In this document: positions 4,801-12,115 of the stretch, piece after piece
Layout: each line of letters starts with the position of its first letter
Numbering within the stretch: the first letter of the stretch is position 1
IMG/VR virus record: IMGVR_UViG_3300030107_002269
Span: 1 to 22,091 of that record
Reading direction: 5' to 3' (one strand)
DNA from: a virus
Length of the DNA: 22,091 nt
The notes under the pieces: generated by a model
What the model saw: the letters and a program-made list of their open reading frames with translations, nothing else
Told to the model about the DNA's origin: nothing
Database searches by the model: none
Translations under genes and position numbers: made by a program

Positions 4801-5682
4801 GTGGTCTCTATTCCAAACAAACCTACCGTATTCGACCCCAAGAACTGGGGAGATCCACTGACTCCCAAGCAGGTCGGCAACATCCGTGTTCCTGTTCAGG
4901 TTCCTGACTCGTACCGAGCGTTCCCACATGAGCAGTACATCAGTCTCATTGAGCGTGAGCTGGACAAGCAGGGCTTCGTCGCTTCAGAGGGCGTGCATTA
5001 TGCGTGCAAATCCCGTGTACCCAAGGACAGCAACGGCAACCCAAAGATCAACGATCTTCCAGAACGTGGGCGATTCCTGAGCCTGTGGGGTGTCAAGCAC
5101 CCTTTGCTTCCTGACATCCCCGGTCTTAGCTGGGAAGTCGGCGGCAACAACAGCTACGACATGTCCTGTTCCAACGAGATCTTGTTGGCACGCCGTGTTT
5201 TGATCTGCTCTAACGGTATGGTCCTGTCTAAGATCGACAGCCGTATGCGCAAGAAGCACACCAAGGGCATCGACCGCGATTACGACGGACAATTTGAGCG
5301 TCTTCAGATCATGGTTCAGAAGGCGATTGGCAACCTACACACTATGGCGACGGAGGAAGCTGGCCGTATCGAGAACCGCAAGCAGGTCGAGGTCACTGAC
5401 GATGACATGCGGTATCTGTGCGTCGAAGCTGCCAAGGACAAGGTCATTGGTTGGGCTGCTATCGAGCGTGTTATGGAGCATTGGCATAACCCGGAGCATG
5501 TAGAGTTCAAGGACCGCAATCTGTGGTCAGCTGAGAACGCCTTTACAAGCAACGACCGAGGTGCTAATGTGATGACTCAGGGAACACGGTTCTCTCGACT
5601 CGATTCCATTATTGCCAAGCGGTACGGCGAAGAAAGTTGTAGCAACTTGCTACAGTCCGCCAACAGCCCAGCTGATTGGTGA
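4801..5682 (+). CDS. DUF932-like phage protein (293 aa)
   Basis: GTG 4801 lies 5 nt after AGGAGGG (4789-4795). The pattern around residues 115-145 (SWEVGGNNSYDMSCSNEILLARRVLICSNGM, shown here only in part: NNSYD...CSNEILLARRVLICSNGM) matches my memory of the DUF932 phage/plasmid-like family, with the expected NSYD, a helix and a CSNG turn, followed by the long helical middle and a C-terminal NAFT segment (near 253). The function of DUF932 proteins is not established. The gene is flanked by the two reverse-oriented palindromes, and the second lies inside its last codons. A strong terminator follows, so this is the end of the early unit. Confidence 0.7.
   Translation: MVSIPNKPTVFDPKNWGDPLTPKQVGNIRVPVQVPDSYRAFPHEQYISLIERELDKQGFVASEGVHYACKSRVPKDSNGNPKINDLPERGRFLSLWGVKHPLLPDIPGLSWEVGGNNSYDMSCSNEILLARRVLICSNGMVLSKIDSRMRKKHTKGIDRDYDGQFERLQIMVQKAIGNLHTMATEEAGRIENRKQVEVTDDDMRYLCVEAAKDKVIGWAAIERVMEHWHNPEHVEFKDRNLWSAENAFTSNDRGANVMTQGTRFSRLDSIIAKRYGEESCSNLLQSANSPADW
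5639..5653. repeat. Early-region palindrome, copy 7 (C centre, reverse orientation)
   Basis: GTAGCAACTTGCTAC within the last codons of the DUF932-like gene (read as CSNLL). No gene starts within 25 nt; the next start is 104 nt away beyond a terminator. This is the last copy seen in the window. Confidence 0.9.
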
Positions 5683-5699
5683 TTCCTAGATCTCATGTC

Positions 5700-5745
5700 G
5701 TCCCGGCCTTCGGTGATATTTCCACCGTTGGTCGGGACTCCTTTT
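5700..5745 (+). terminator. Nested-hairpin intrinsic terminator at the end of the early region
   Basis: The outer stem GTCCCGGCC/GGTCGGGAC (one G-U) encloses TT, an inner stem CGGTG/CACCG with a 7-nt loop, and TT. It is followed by TCCTTTT. It lies 17 nt after the DUF932-like gene and ahead of the integrase block, the position of the early terminator in T7-like transcription programmes, although here it precedes the RNA polymerase gene, so readthrough or another promoter is needed to express it. Confidence 0.85.
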
Positions 5746-5757
5746 ATGGAGATTCAG

Positions 5758-5952
5758 ATGTTCAGATTCAAATATAAATATGCGTGGAAAGCTGAGTGGA
5801 AAAGCCGGTGGGATTTGAACCATTACGACAGAACGGCTTCTGGCTATTCACGCACTGAGGAAGGTGCGGAGCGAAACGCTTGGGCCGCAGCCAATAAAGA
5901 AAGAAAGCTCGGGGCGCAGAGATGTACCATCGAGGTTATAAGGCTTTACTGA
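5758..5952 (+). CDS. Small conserved-looking protein (64 aa)
   Basis: ATG 5758 is used because GGAG (5748-5751) lies 6 nt upstream and earlier in-frame starts fall inside the terminator. The protein is rich in aromatic and basic residues (FKYKYAWKAEWKSRWDLNHY), followed by a helical segment (RTEEGAERNAWAAANKERK) and a strand-like end (CTIEVIRLY). No family is recognised. The minus strand of codons for WKSRWDLN has the layout of a tRNA 3' end, so part of this gene may double as an attachment site. Confidence 0.6.
   Translation: MFRFKYKYAWKAEWKSRWDLNHYDRTASGYSRTEEGAERNAWAAANKERKLGAQRCTIEVIRLY
5797..5821 (-). other. tRNA 3'-end mimic; candidate attP core
   Basis: Read on the minus strand from 5821 to 5797, the parts fall in tRNA order: GG, T-loop TTCAAAT, CC, three T-stem bases CAC, a seven-base acceptor strand CGGCTTT, discriminator T and CCA. 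The five-base T-stem is not completed on the 5' side, so this is not a tRNA gene. Phage integrases often use tRNA 3' ends as attachment sites and keep exactly such a fragment near int, which starts 280 bp away. The match is short and lies inside a coding frame, so chance is possible. Confidence 0.35.
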
Positions 5953-5971
5953 TGCCAATCACTCAACCCGG
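5952..5971 (+). repeat. Upstream copy of the integrase gene's first 20 bp
   Basis: ATGCCAATCACTCAAC plus CCGG here matches 6101-6120 at 19 of 20 positions. In this copy the frame reads MPITQPGE and stops at 5976-5978, so it forms an 8-codon mini-ORF. The A of its ATG is the last base of the previous gene's TGA stop. Confidence 0.7.
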
Positions 5972-5981
5972 AGAATAATAC

Positions 5982-6101
5982 ATGATACAGATCAGTCAAA
6001 GAGTACAGGGCAACATCGCCACGGCTGTCACCCCCAAGGACAGGTCAAAGTCTCGCCCTAATCCCAAGGCGAGGTTCAAGAAAAAGAAAAAGGGTAAATA
6101 A
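5982..6101 (+). CDS. Very basic small protein (39 aa)
   Basis: ATG 5982 has CGGAG (5969-5973) 8 nt upstream, and the TAA overlaps the integrase ATG (TAATG), so the two are probably co-translated. The C-terminal half is dominated by Lys and Arg (RSKSRPNPKARFKKKKKGK), which suggests nucleic-acid binding. It lies between the two copies of the integrase-start repeat. No family is recognised; it might assist the integrase as a directionality or bending factor, but this is only positional inference. Confidence 0.5.
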   Translation: MIQISQRVQGNIATAVTPKDRSKSRPNPKARFKKKKKGK

Positions 6102-7111
6102 TGCCAATCACTCAACGCGGTAAATCGTGGCAGGTCTCGGTCACCAAAGATGGCCGAAGGATACGCAAGACGTTCAGGAAACTGGACGAAGCGCAGGTTT
6201 TTGAGTTGGAATGCAAGGCGGCTCTTATTTCTGGTGGTCCCCTCCCTGTAGAGGCGAAGAACCACCGATCTGGGGTCCCTGCGACGTTTGGAGGCATGGC
6301 GGAACACATTTGGAAGCTGGAATGGTCGAAGCAGAAGGCTGCAAACGCTACCTATAGCGTCATGCGTCTTACTTGCTCCTATTTCGGTGATGACACAGAG
6401 ATCTCAAGCATTGATTCGTATGCCATTGACCAGTTCAAGTTGTATTTGGAACGTCAAGGCAATAAGCCAGCAACCGTAAATAGAAAACTAGCCATAGTCA
6501 GTAAGGTGTTCAGATACGCTCATCGCTATGGTCTTATCGAACGTAAATTAGAGTTGACCAAGCAGCGGGAACCCCGTGGTCGCATCAAGTACTACAGTAG
6601 AGAGGAGGAGCAGGAGATGTTGGAGCGTATGGATGACCCAGATCTCAGGGACTTCTTCATCGTCCTCATAGACACCGGGATGCGGCGGGGGGAGGTCCTC
6701 AGTCTGGAGTGGGAGGATGTGGATCTAGAGCAACGGACGTTGACGTTGGCCGACCCCGAGCGGATCAAATCGTCTATCACAAGGTTGGTCCCTGCGACCG
6801 TCCGAGTCACTGCTGTGCTGAAGTCTCGACTTGAGCAAGGGGAAATCCGGCCCTTCGACTTTACAGGGCCTCAAATGGATTACGCTGCTGCGTGTTTCAA
6901 AAAATGCTGCCCATCAGAACAGGATGTCTCCGCAATCTTCCATACCTGTAGACATACGTTCATCTCTAGACTTGTTCAGAATGGCGTTCCTATTGTTGCC
7001 GTAAAAGAACTGGCAGGACACAACGACATCAGGACAACAATGCGTTATAGTCATCTTGCCCCGAGTAATTTGGTGGATGCTATTGCTACTTTGGAGAACC
7101 CAAATGGGTAA
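6101..7111 (+). CDS. int: Tyrosine-family site-specific integrase (336 aa)
   Basis: Cuts and rejoins phage and host DNA at attachment sites. The N-terminal part (1-55) is a basic arm-binding-type domain with GKSWQVSVTKDGRRIRKTF. A core-binding SAM-like domain follows at about 60-150. The catalytic domain has all expected residues: R195 in TGMRRGE, K223 in the beta hairpin, H281 and R284 in HTCRHTF, H307 in LAGH and nucleophile Y316 in MRYSHL. The length is normal for a phage integrase, so it looks intact. It starts at TAATG with the basic 39-aa gene and ends overlapping the RNA polymerase start by 8 nt. Int next to the RNA polymerase gene is known in some marine T7-like phages. Confidence 0.96.
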   Translation: MPITQRGKSWQVSVTKDGRRIRKTFRKLDEAQVFELECKAALISGGPLPVEAKNHRSGVPATFGGMAEHIWKLEWSKQKAANATYSVMRLTCSYFGDDTEISSIDSYAIDQFKLYLERQGNKPATVNRKLAIVSKVFRYAHRYGLIERKLELTKQREPRGRIKYYSREEEQEMLERMDDPDLRDFFIVLIDTGMRRGEVLSLEWEDVDLEQRTLTLADPERIKSSITRLVPATVRVTAVLKSRLEQGEIRPFDFTGPQMDYAAACFKKCCPSEQDVSAIFHTCRHTFISRLVQNGVPIVAVKELAGHNDIRTTMRYSHLAPSNLVDAIATLENPNG

Positions 7112-9503
7112 GCATAATCAACAGCGGCTAGAACAAGAGATGATCGACCTTGGTCAGAAGCGGTACTGGAAGCGAGTCCGCCGTGCTAAGGAAACAAATC
7201 TGGAGTCCACCACCTCAGTAGGTCAGCACTTGCTTGCTAACTCTGTAGCGGAGCTTACGGACGCAATTAAGAGATGGATCAAAGACGCCAAGGCCGCTCC
7301 CGGTCGTCGCCACCGAGCGTTGGAACATATGGAGATGCTCCCGGCTGATGTCATAGCAGGTCTCACGGCTCGCTGTGTGTTGGACTGCATCTCTACCGAA
7401 CGAAAGATCGTATCCACTGCCAACAACATTGGTCGAATCTTGGAGCATGAAATACGGTTTAGACAACTCAAAGAAGAACACCCCTCTCTGTGGACTCAAA
7501 TACAGAGGAGCCTAGACAAATATAAGTCTGCTGAAACCAAATCTAGATTTGTCAACAAGACGCTGAAGTACCACGACTTGGTCATGCACTCTTGGGATCG
7601 TAAGGTCTCCATATCTGTGGGTCTAACGTGCATTGAGCTGATGCGGCAGTCCACAGGCGTTATCGACGTAGTGACTCGCAAGGATCCTAGAGGAAAGTCG
7701 TACACCTCCGTGGTCCCTAGCGACGATCTACTTAAGTGGCTGAAGGACTCGCACAGCTACAACGAGATCCTGAATCCAGTGTGGCTCCCTATGGTGGAAA
7801 GGCCAGTTGATTGGACTAATCCGTGGATTGGCGGATACCAAAGTGCTTCAATGCCTCGAAGACCTCTGGTAAAGACGGACGATAACGCTTATCTGGAAGA
7901 GCTGGCACTCAGTCCTATGTCGGAGATATATAAATCCTGCAACATACTTCAGAGGACCGGATTCAGGATAAACAAATTCGCTGATTCTCTCCTACGTCAC
8001 TGTTGGGAACGTAATCTTCCTGTCGGGGGCTTCCCCACCAGCGAAAATGACCCAGTTCCAAACAAGCCTTCGGATATCGCTACAAATATGGATGCTCGTA
8101 GGGAGTGGAGGAGAGCAGCAGCTAAAGTTCACTTTGAGAATGAGCGACAGAAATCTAAAAGGATTACGGTAGCTAAGGCTCTCCAGCTGGCTTCCAAGTT
8201 CAAAGACGAGACGCTGTATTACACAAAGTCTTTGGATCGCAGGGCGAGAGGTTATTACACGCAGCATCCGCTACAGCCACATGCTTCTCAGTATGTAAGG
8301 TCGTTGCTTGAGTTCTCTTCAGGCAAGCCAATTACTGAAGGCGGCTTGAGGTGGTTATATATAGATGCAGCAAACAAGTGGGGACTGGACAAAGAACCAT
8401 TTGAGGCTCGCATAGCGTTTGTCGAAGAAAATATAGGTTTGATAAGGTCTGTAGGGGCTGATCCAACTTCAAATATGGTTTGGGCAGACGCGGATAACCC
8501 GTTTGGATTTGCTTGCGTCTGTGATGAGATAAACAAGCTGCACGAAAACGGGTCGAAACATATCAGTCACCACCCTGTGGGCATCGACAGCACTAATCAA
8601 GGTCTTGGGATCATTGGTCTGGTGATGTATGACGAAGTTATCGCTGCTATGGCAAACATAACTGACTCAGATGCCCCTCAGGACCCTTACAAGAACGTGG
8701 CTGACGGTACTCGTAAGTTGTTATATTTGGATGCCTCAAACCCCTACTCCAAGACTTGGCTTGACTTTGGAATTGACAGAAAAACCACCAAGAGGCCGAC
8801 TATGACTCTTAGCTACGGCTCTACATTGTTCTCCTGTCGAGAGTACACAGCGGAGTGGTTCTATGACCAGCTGAAGACAGGCCGAGATAACCCGTTTGGG
8901 GATGAGACATACAGGCCGTGTTACTACTTGGCAGGTAAGATTTGGGAGTCGATTGGATCTGTTGTCGGATCTGCTTTGGATCTCTTGTCTTGGCTTCGGG
9001 CAGTTGCTGAGTTGTGCATCGAACATGAAGTGATTCCTAGATGGGGGACTCCGCAGTTGTTCCCTGTTAAAATGGAATACCAGAAGCAGTCGAAGTATGC
9101 GGTGAAGACCTTGGTAAATGGTCGGATACTAAATCACAGGATTAACGTGCCAACATCTGAGGCAAATCGCCGTAAAACTGTGAATTCTATTGTTGCAAAC
9201 TTTATTCACTCTCTGGACGGCCTTGGGGGGATCCTTGGAAGGTCTCTTAATTTGAGCTACGACCGGGGGGTTACTGATGTGTTTGCAATACACGACGAGG
9301 TAGATGTTCACGCCTCTAATGTAGATGTATTTGGTCGATCTGTTCGTGAAGCTACTGCGGAGATCTTTATGGAGGATCAGTTGACATTGTTTGCAAATTC
9401 AATTAACGTATTACTTCCATCTGAGGTAGAGGTTCCACCAATGCCCGCCAGAGGAAGTTTGGATGTGACGAAAGTCTTGGACTCAAAGTACTATTGGAAC
9501 TAA
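7104..9503 (+). CDS. T7-like single-subunit RNA polymerase (799 aa)
   Basis: Transcribes the middle and late phage genes from its own promoters. ATG 7104 has GGAG (7093-7096) 7 nt upstream and overlaps the end of int. Motif A aspartate is D495 (GIDSTNQG), motif B is K563, R564 and Y571-G572 (KRPTMTLSYGS; the 8-residue K-to-Y spacing equals T7 K631-Y639), and motif C is H730-D731 (FAIHDEVD). NFIHSLDG lies just before motif C as in T7. At 799 residues it is about 80 shorter than T7 RNA polymerase (883), with a diverged N-terminal half. Motif A is unusual: T7 has DASCSGIQH, here DSTNQGLGI. Its promoters are not firmly identified in this window. Confidence 0.95.
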   Translation: MGKHNQQRLEQEMIDLGQKRYWKRVRRAKETNLESTTSVGQHLLANSVAELTDAIKRWIKDAKAAPGRRHRALEHMEMLPADVIAGLTARCVLDCISTERKIVSTANNIGRILEHEIRFRQLKEEHPSLWTQIQRSLDKYKSAETKSRFVNKTLKYHDLVMHSWDRKVSISVGLTCIELMRQSTGVIDVVTRKDPRGKSYTSVVPSDDLLKWLKDSHSYNEILNPVWLPMVERPVDWTNPWIGGYQSASMPRRPLVKTDDNAYLEELALSPMSEIYKSCNILQRTGFRINKFADSLLRHCWERNLPVGGFPTSENDPVPNKPSDIATNMDARREWRRAAAKVHFENERQKSKRITVAKALQLASKFKDETLYYTKSLDRRARGYYTQHPLQPHASQYVRSLLEFSSGKPITEGGLRWLYIDAANKWGLDKEPFEARIAFVEENIGLIRSVGADPTSNMVWADADNPFGFACVCDEINKLHENGSKHISHHPVGIDSTNQGLGIIGLVMYDEVIAAMANITDSDAPQDPYKNVADGTRKLLYLDASNPYSKTWLDFGIDRKTTKRPTMTLSYGSTLFSCREYTAEWFYDQLKTGRDNPFGDETYRPCYYLAGKIWESIGSVVGSALDLLSWLRAVAELCIEHEVIPRWGTPQLFPVKMEYQKQSKYAVKTLVNGRILNHRINVPTSEANRRKTVNSIVANFIHSLDGLGGILGRSLNLSYDRGVTDVFAIHDEVDVHASNVDVFGRSVREATAEIFMEDQLTLFANSINVLLPSEVEVPPMPARGSLDVTKVLDSKYYWN

Positions 9504-9515
9504 GGAGACTCTTGA

Positions 9516-10124
9516 ATGAGTAAAAGCAAGTTCAAAGAAATCACAACACCCGTTGGTGTGGCCCAGTGGCCGTACCTGAACGAGCCTGATACCAAATTCA
9601 ACGCTAACGGAGAGTACAGGTGCAACCTGCGACTGCCCCGCGAAGACGCTGACGGTCTCATTAACGAAATCAAGTCTGTACTTGACAGGCATCACGAAGA
9701 ACTGAAGAAGGACCAGCCAAACAAGAAGTTTCGCATGGCCCCTCTGCCTTTCTCTGATGTCGAAGTTGATGGAGAACCAACTGGTGAAGTCGAGTTCAAA
9801 TTCAAGATGAAGGCTGTTGCCGGTTCAGGCGACCGCACCTTCGAGCAGCGACCGATTATGTTCGATTCTCAACTGAAGCCTACAAAGGCTAAGGTTGGTG
9901 GAGGAACACGCCTCAAGATTGGAGCAGAAGTTGTTCCATATAACGTGGCATCAATCGGCGTGGGCATTACGCTTCGACTTAAGACAGTTCAAATCATAGA
10001 ACTAGTCGAGTACTCAGGCGGTGCTAGTGCTGATCGTTGGAACTTCAGCAAGGAAGACGGGTTTGTAGAGGTTTCTGAGAACGTATCAGATAGCGAGACC
10101 TCTACGGATGATCACGACTGGTGA
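9516..10124 (+). CDS. Single-stranded DNA-binding protein, T7 gp2.5-like (202 aa)
   Basis: Coats ssDNA at the replication fork and recruits the polymerase and helicase. ATG 9516 lies 12 nt after the RNA polymerase stop, behind AAGGAG. The opening (TPVGVAQWPYLNEPDTKF) and strand-rich body (VEFKFKMKAVAG; GTRLKIGAEVVPYNVASIGV) fit the OB-fold gp2.5/DUF2815-type family. The C-terminal 25 residues are strongly acidic and end in an aromatic residue (STDDHDW), the hallmark of T7 gp2.5's protein-interaction tail. Length is slightly below T7's 232. It overlaps the RusA-like gene by 17 nt. Confidence 0.88.
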   Translation: MSKSKFKEITTPVGVAQWPYLNEPDTKFNANGEYRCNLRLPREDADGLINEIKSVLDRHHEELKKDQPNKKFRMAPLPFSDVEVDGEPTGEVEFKFKMKAVAGSGDRTFEQRPIMFDSQLKPTKAKVGGGTRLKIGAEVVPYNVASIGVGITLRLKTVQIIELVEYSGGASADRWNFSKEDGFVEVSENVSDSETSTDDHDW

Positions 10125-10566
10125 TGTAACTGTTGATGTGGAACCCCCACATTGTTATCAAATCAAAATACCTGTAGTACCCGTCCCGGCCAGTAGGCCA
10201 AGGATGGCTCGAAAGTCGGGGCGGGTTTACTACGGTAAGAGATATACGGAGTTTCGTAGGGACTGTGACTTCCTGCTGAACAGTGTTGAGTGGATGCCAT
10301 GCTTCCCTCTTGACAAGCTGTTGGCGGTTTCGGTAAAGTTCCTAGTGCCTCGTCCCAAGAAGACCAAGAGATTGGTTCCACGGGGCGATGTAGATAACTA
10401 CTTCAAATCTCTTGACGTTCTTAATGACGTTGTGTGGAGAGATGACGATCAGATTGTGTGGGCTTCAATGACAAAGCAGTTTGCGGACGAGGGTTCGATA
10501 CTGTTGGAGGTAATGGAGGTTGACAAGATTCTTGAGACACGAAGAATGTCCGAGTTGTGGGTCTAA
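10108..10566 (+). CDS. rusA: RusA-like Holliday-junction resolvase (152 aa)
   Basis: Cleaves branched replication and recombination intermediates. The N-terminal PVPASRPRMARKSGRVYYGK (residues 25-44) and the catalytic segment PRGDVDNYFKSLDVLNDVVW (91-110) with RDDDQIV after it match the RusA family. D94, D96 and one of D112-D114 correspond to the metal-binding aspartates, with K123 in the MTK that ends the core. It occupies the position where T7 encodes endonuclease I (gp3), which is absent here, so it probably supplies the same step before packaging. It overlaps both neighbours. Confidence 0.9.
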   Translation: MITTGDVTVDVEPPHCYQIKIPVVPVPASRPRMARKSGRVYYGKRYTEFRRDCDFLLNSVEWMPCFPLDKLLAVSVKFLVPRPKKTKRLVPRGDVDNYFKSLDVLNDVVWRDDDQIVWASMTKQFADEGSILLEVMEVDKILETRRMSELWV

Positions 10567-12115
10567 GGATAACCTTGCCCGCTACACAGACGGACACGCC
10601 TATTGCTTCACCCCCGGTTGTAACTATTATGAGGGGGGAGACGGACAACCTAAGACACAGGAGACTCAACAAATGTCCGGTTTGATTGAATATGAAATTG
10701 CAACGCTGAACAAGCGAGGCATCGACGAAGACACCTGCAAGCTGTGGGACTACGGAGTTGGAACCTTTAACGGTAAGCCCGTTCAGGTCGCCAACTACAA
10801 GGACCGACAGGGGACCATCAAGGCCCAGAAGCTGCGGTTCCAAGACAAGAAGTTCATGTGGCTGGGGGACCCCACCAAGATCAGCTTGTTTGGTATGAAT
10901 CTGTGGCGTGATGAAGGCAAATTTGCGACGATTGTGGAGGGAGAGATTGATGCCCTCAGTCTGTCTCAAATACTAAACAATAAGTGGGCAGTGTTCTCTG
11001 TTCCTAATGGAGCTAAATCTGCTGCTAAGTCGGTTGCAGAGTCGCTGAAGCTGCTTGAGGGATACGAGTCTGTCGTTCTTTGCTTTGATCAGGATGAACA
11101 GGGCAGAGCAGCAGCCCTTGAAGCTGCAAATATGCTTCCTCCCGGCAAGGCGAAGATTGTTACCTCGCTGCCATGCAAGGACGCTAATGAGTGTTTGGTT
11201 CAGGGGAAGACCAAGGATCTTGTTGACGCGATCTACGGGGCCAAGGTTTTCCGTCCCGACGGCGTCATCCCCGGCGAAGAGTGTTGGGATTTGATTGCGA
11301 ATGCAGACACAACGCCAAGCATTCCTTACCCTTGGGCGGGTCTCAATGAGAAGTGCCACGGCATCCGGTGCGGAGAGATGACCACGCTGACTGCTGGCAC
11401 AGGCATTGGCAAATCTAGTGTAGCTAGGGAACTGGCTTATTATCTGATTGGTATGGGACAGAATGTGGGATATGTAGCTCTTGAAGAATCAATTAAGAAA
11501 ACTTCTGAGTGCATTATGGGCTTGTATATGAACTGCCCTCCACACTTCTGGGGCCGGGAGAACGTCTCCAAAGAGCAGAAGCGAGAGGCATTTGAGAACA
11601 CTATTGGCAGCGGTCGTATGGTTCTCTATGATCACTTCGGATCTATTGATCCCAGTAACCTGCTCTTGCAGATTCGGTATATGGCAAGAGCAATGGATTG
11701 TAAATATATCTTCCTTGACCACCTCTCCATCGTCGTCAGTGCCTTGGAGTCTGGGGACGAGCGTCGGATGATCGACAACACGATGACCCGTCTCCGCAGT
11801 TTGGTGGAGGAAACCGGGATCCATCTTGTTCTCGTTAGCCACCTCAGGAGACCGGACGGTCGATCTCATGAGGAAGGCGGTCAGACCTCCTTGGCACAGC
11901 TCAGGGGAAGTCACGCTATTGCACAGTTATCTGACATGGTTATTGGTTGTGAGCGGAATCAGCAGGACGATGCTATGGCAAATCTCTTGCAGCTAAGGGT
12001 TCTTAAGAACCGCTACACTGGAGATTGTGGTTTGACTACGACGCTTGAGTACGTTCGAGACAGTGGCCGACTCGTTGAGTGGGAGGCCCCAGATGTAGTA
12101 GAGGTTCCTGTATGA
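10520..12115 (+). CDS. Primase-helicase, T7 gp4-like (531 aa)
   Basis: Unwinds the fork and makes primers. Domains in order: zinc-binding (C10, C13, C29, C34), TOPRIM primase (VEGEID with E140, DQDEQG with D190/D192), and hexameric RecA-like helicase with Walker A GTGIGKS (293-299), catalytic E near 322-323, Walker B D400 (YIFLDH), H441 (LVSHLRRP) and arginine finger R498 (LKNRYTG). The zinc domain requires initiation inside the RusA-like gene, where the only start is TTG 10520 (or TTG 10532) with GGAGG at 10515-10519 badly spaced. ATG 10673 (M52), with AGGAG 9 nt upstream, would give a helicase form lacking the zinc domain, like T7 gp4B. Confidence 0.95.
   Translation: MTRFLRHEECPSCGSKDNLARYTDGHAYCFTPGCNYYEGGDGQPKTQETQQMSGLIEYEIATLNKRGIDEDTCKLWDYGVGTFNGKPVQVANYKDRQGTIKAQKLRFQDKKFMWLGDPTKISLFGMNLWRDEGKFATIVEGEIDALSLSQILNNKWAVFSVPNGAKSAAKSVAESLKLLEGYESVVLCFDQDEQGRAAALEAANMLPPGKAKIVTSLPCKDANECLVQGKTKDLVDAIYGAKVFRPDGVIPGEECWDLIANADTTPSIPYPWAGLNEKCHGIRCGEMTTLTAGTGIGKSSVARELAYYLIGMGQNVGYVALEESIKKTSECIMGLYMNCPPHFWGRENVSKEQKREAFENTIGSGRMVLYDHFGSIDPSNLLLQIRYMARAMDCKYIFLDHLSIVVSALESGDERRMIDNTMTRLRSLVEETGIHLVLVSHLRRPDGRSHEEGGQTSLAQLRGSHAIAQLSDMVIGCERNQQDDAMANLLQLRVLKNRYTGDCGLTTTLEYVRDSGRLVEWEAPDVVEVPV

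Noticed and set aside
639-5653. CRISPR array
   Set aside because: The repeats are 15 bp, spaced irregularly by hundreds of bases, and lie beside genes, so this is not a CRISPR layout.
5797-5821. A complete tRNA gene on the minus strand
   Set aside because: Only the 3' part fits. The T-stem 5' half does not pair and no anticodon or D arm was found, so it is reported only as a candidate attachment core.
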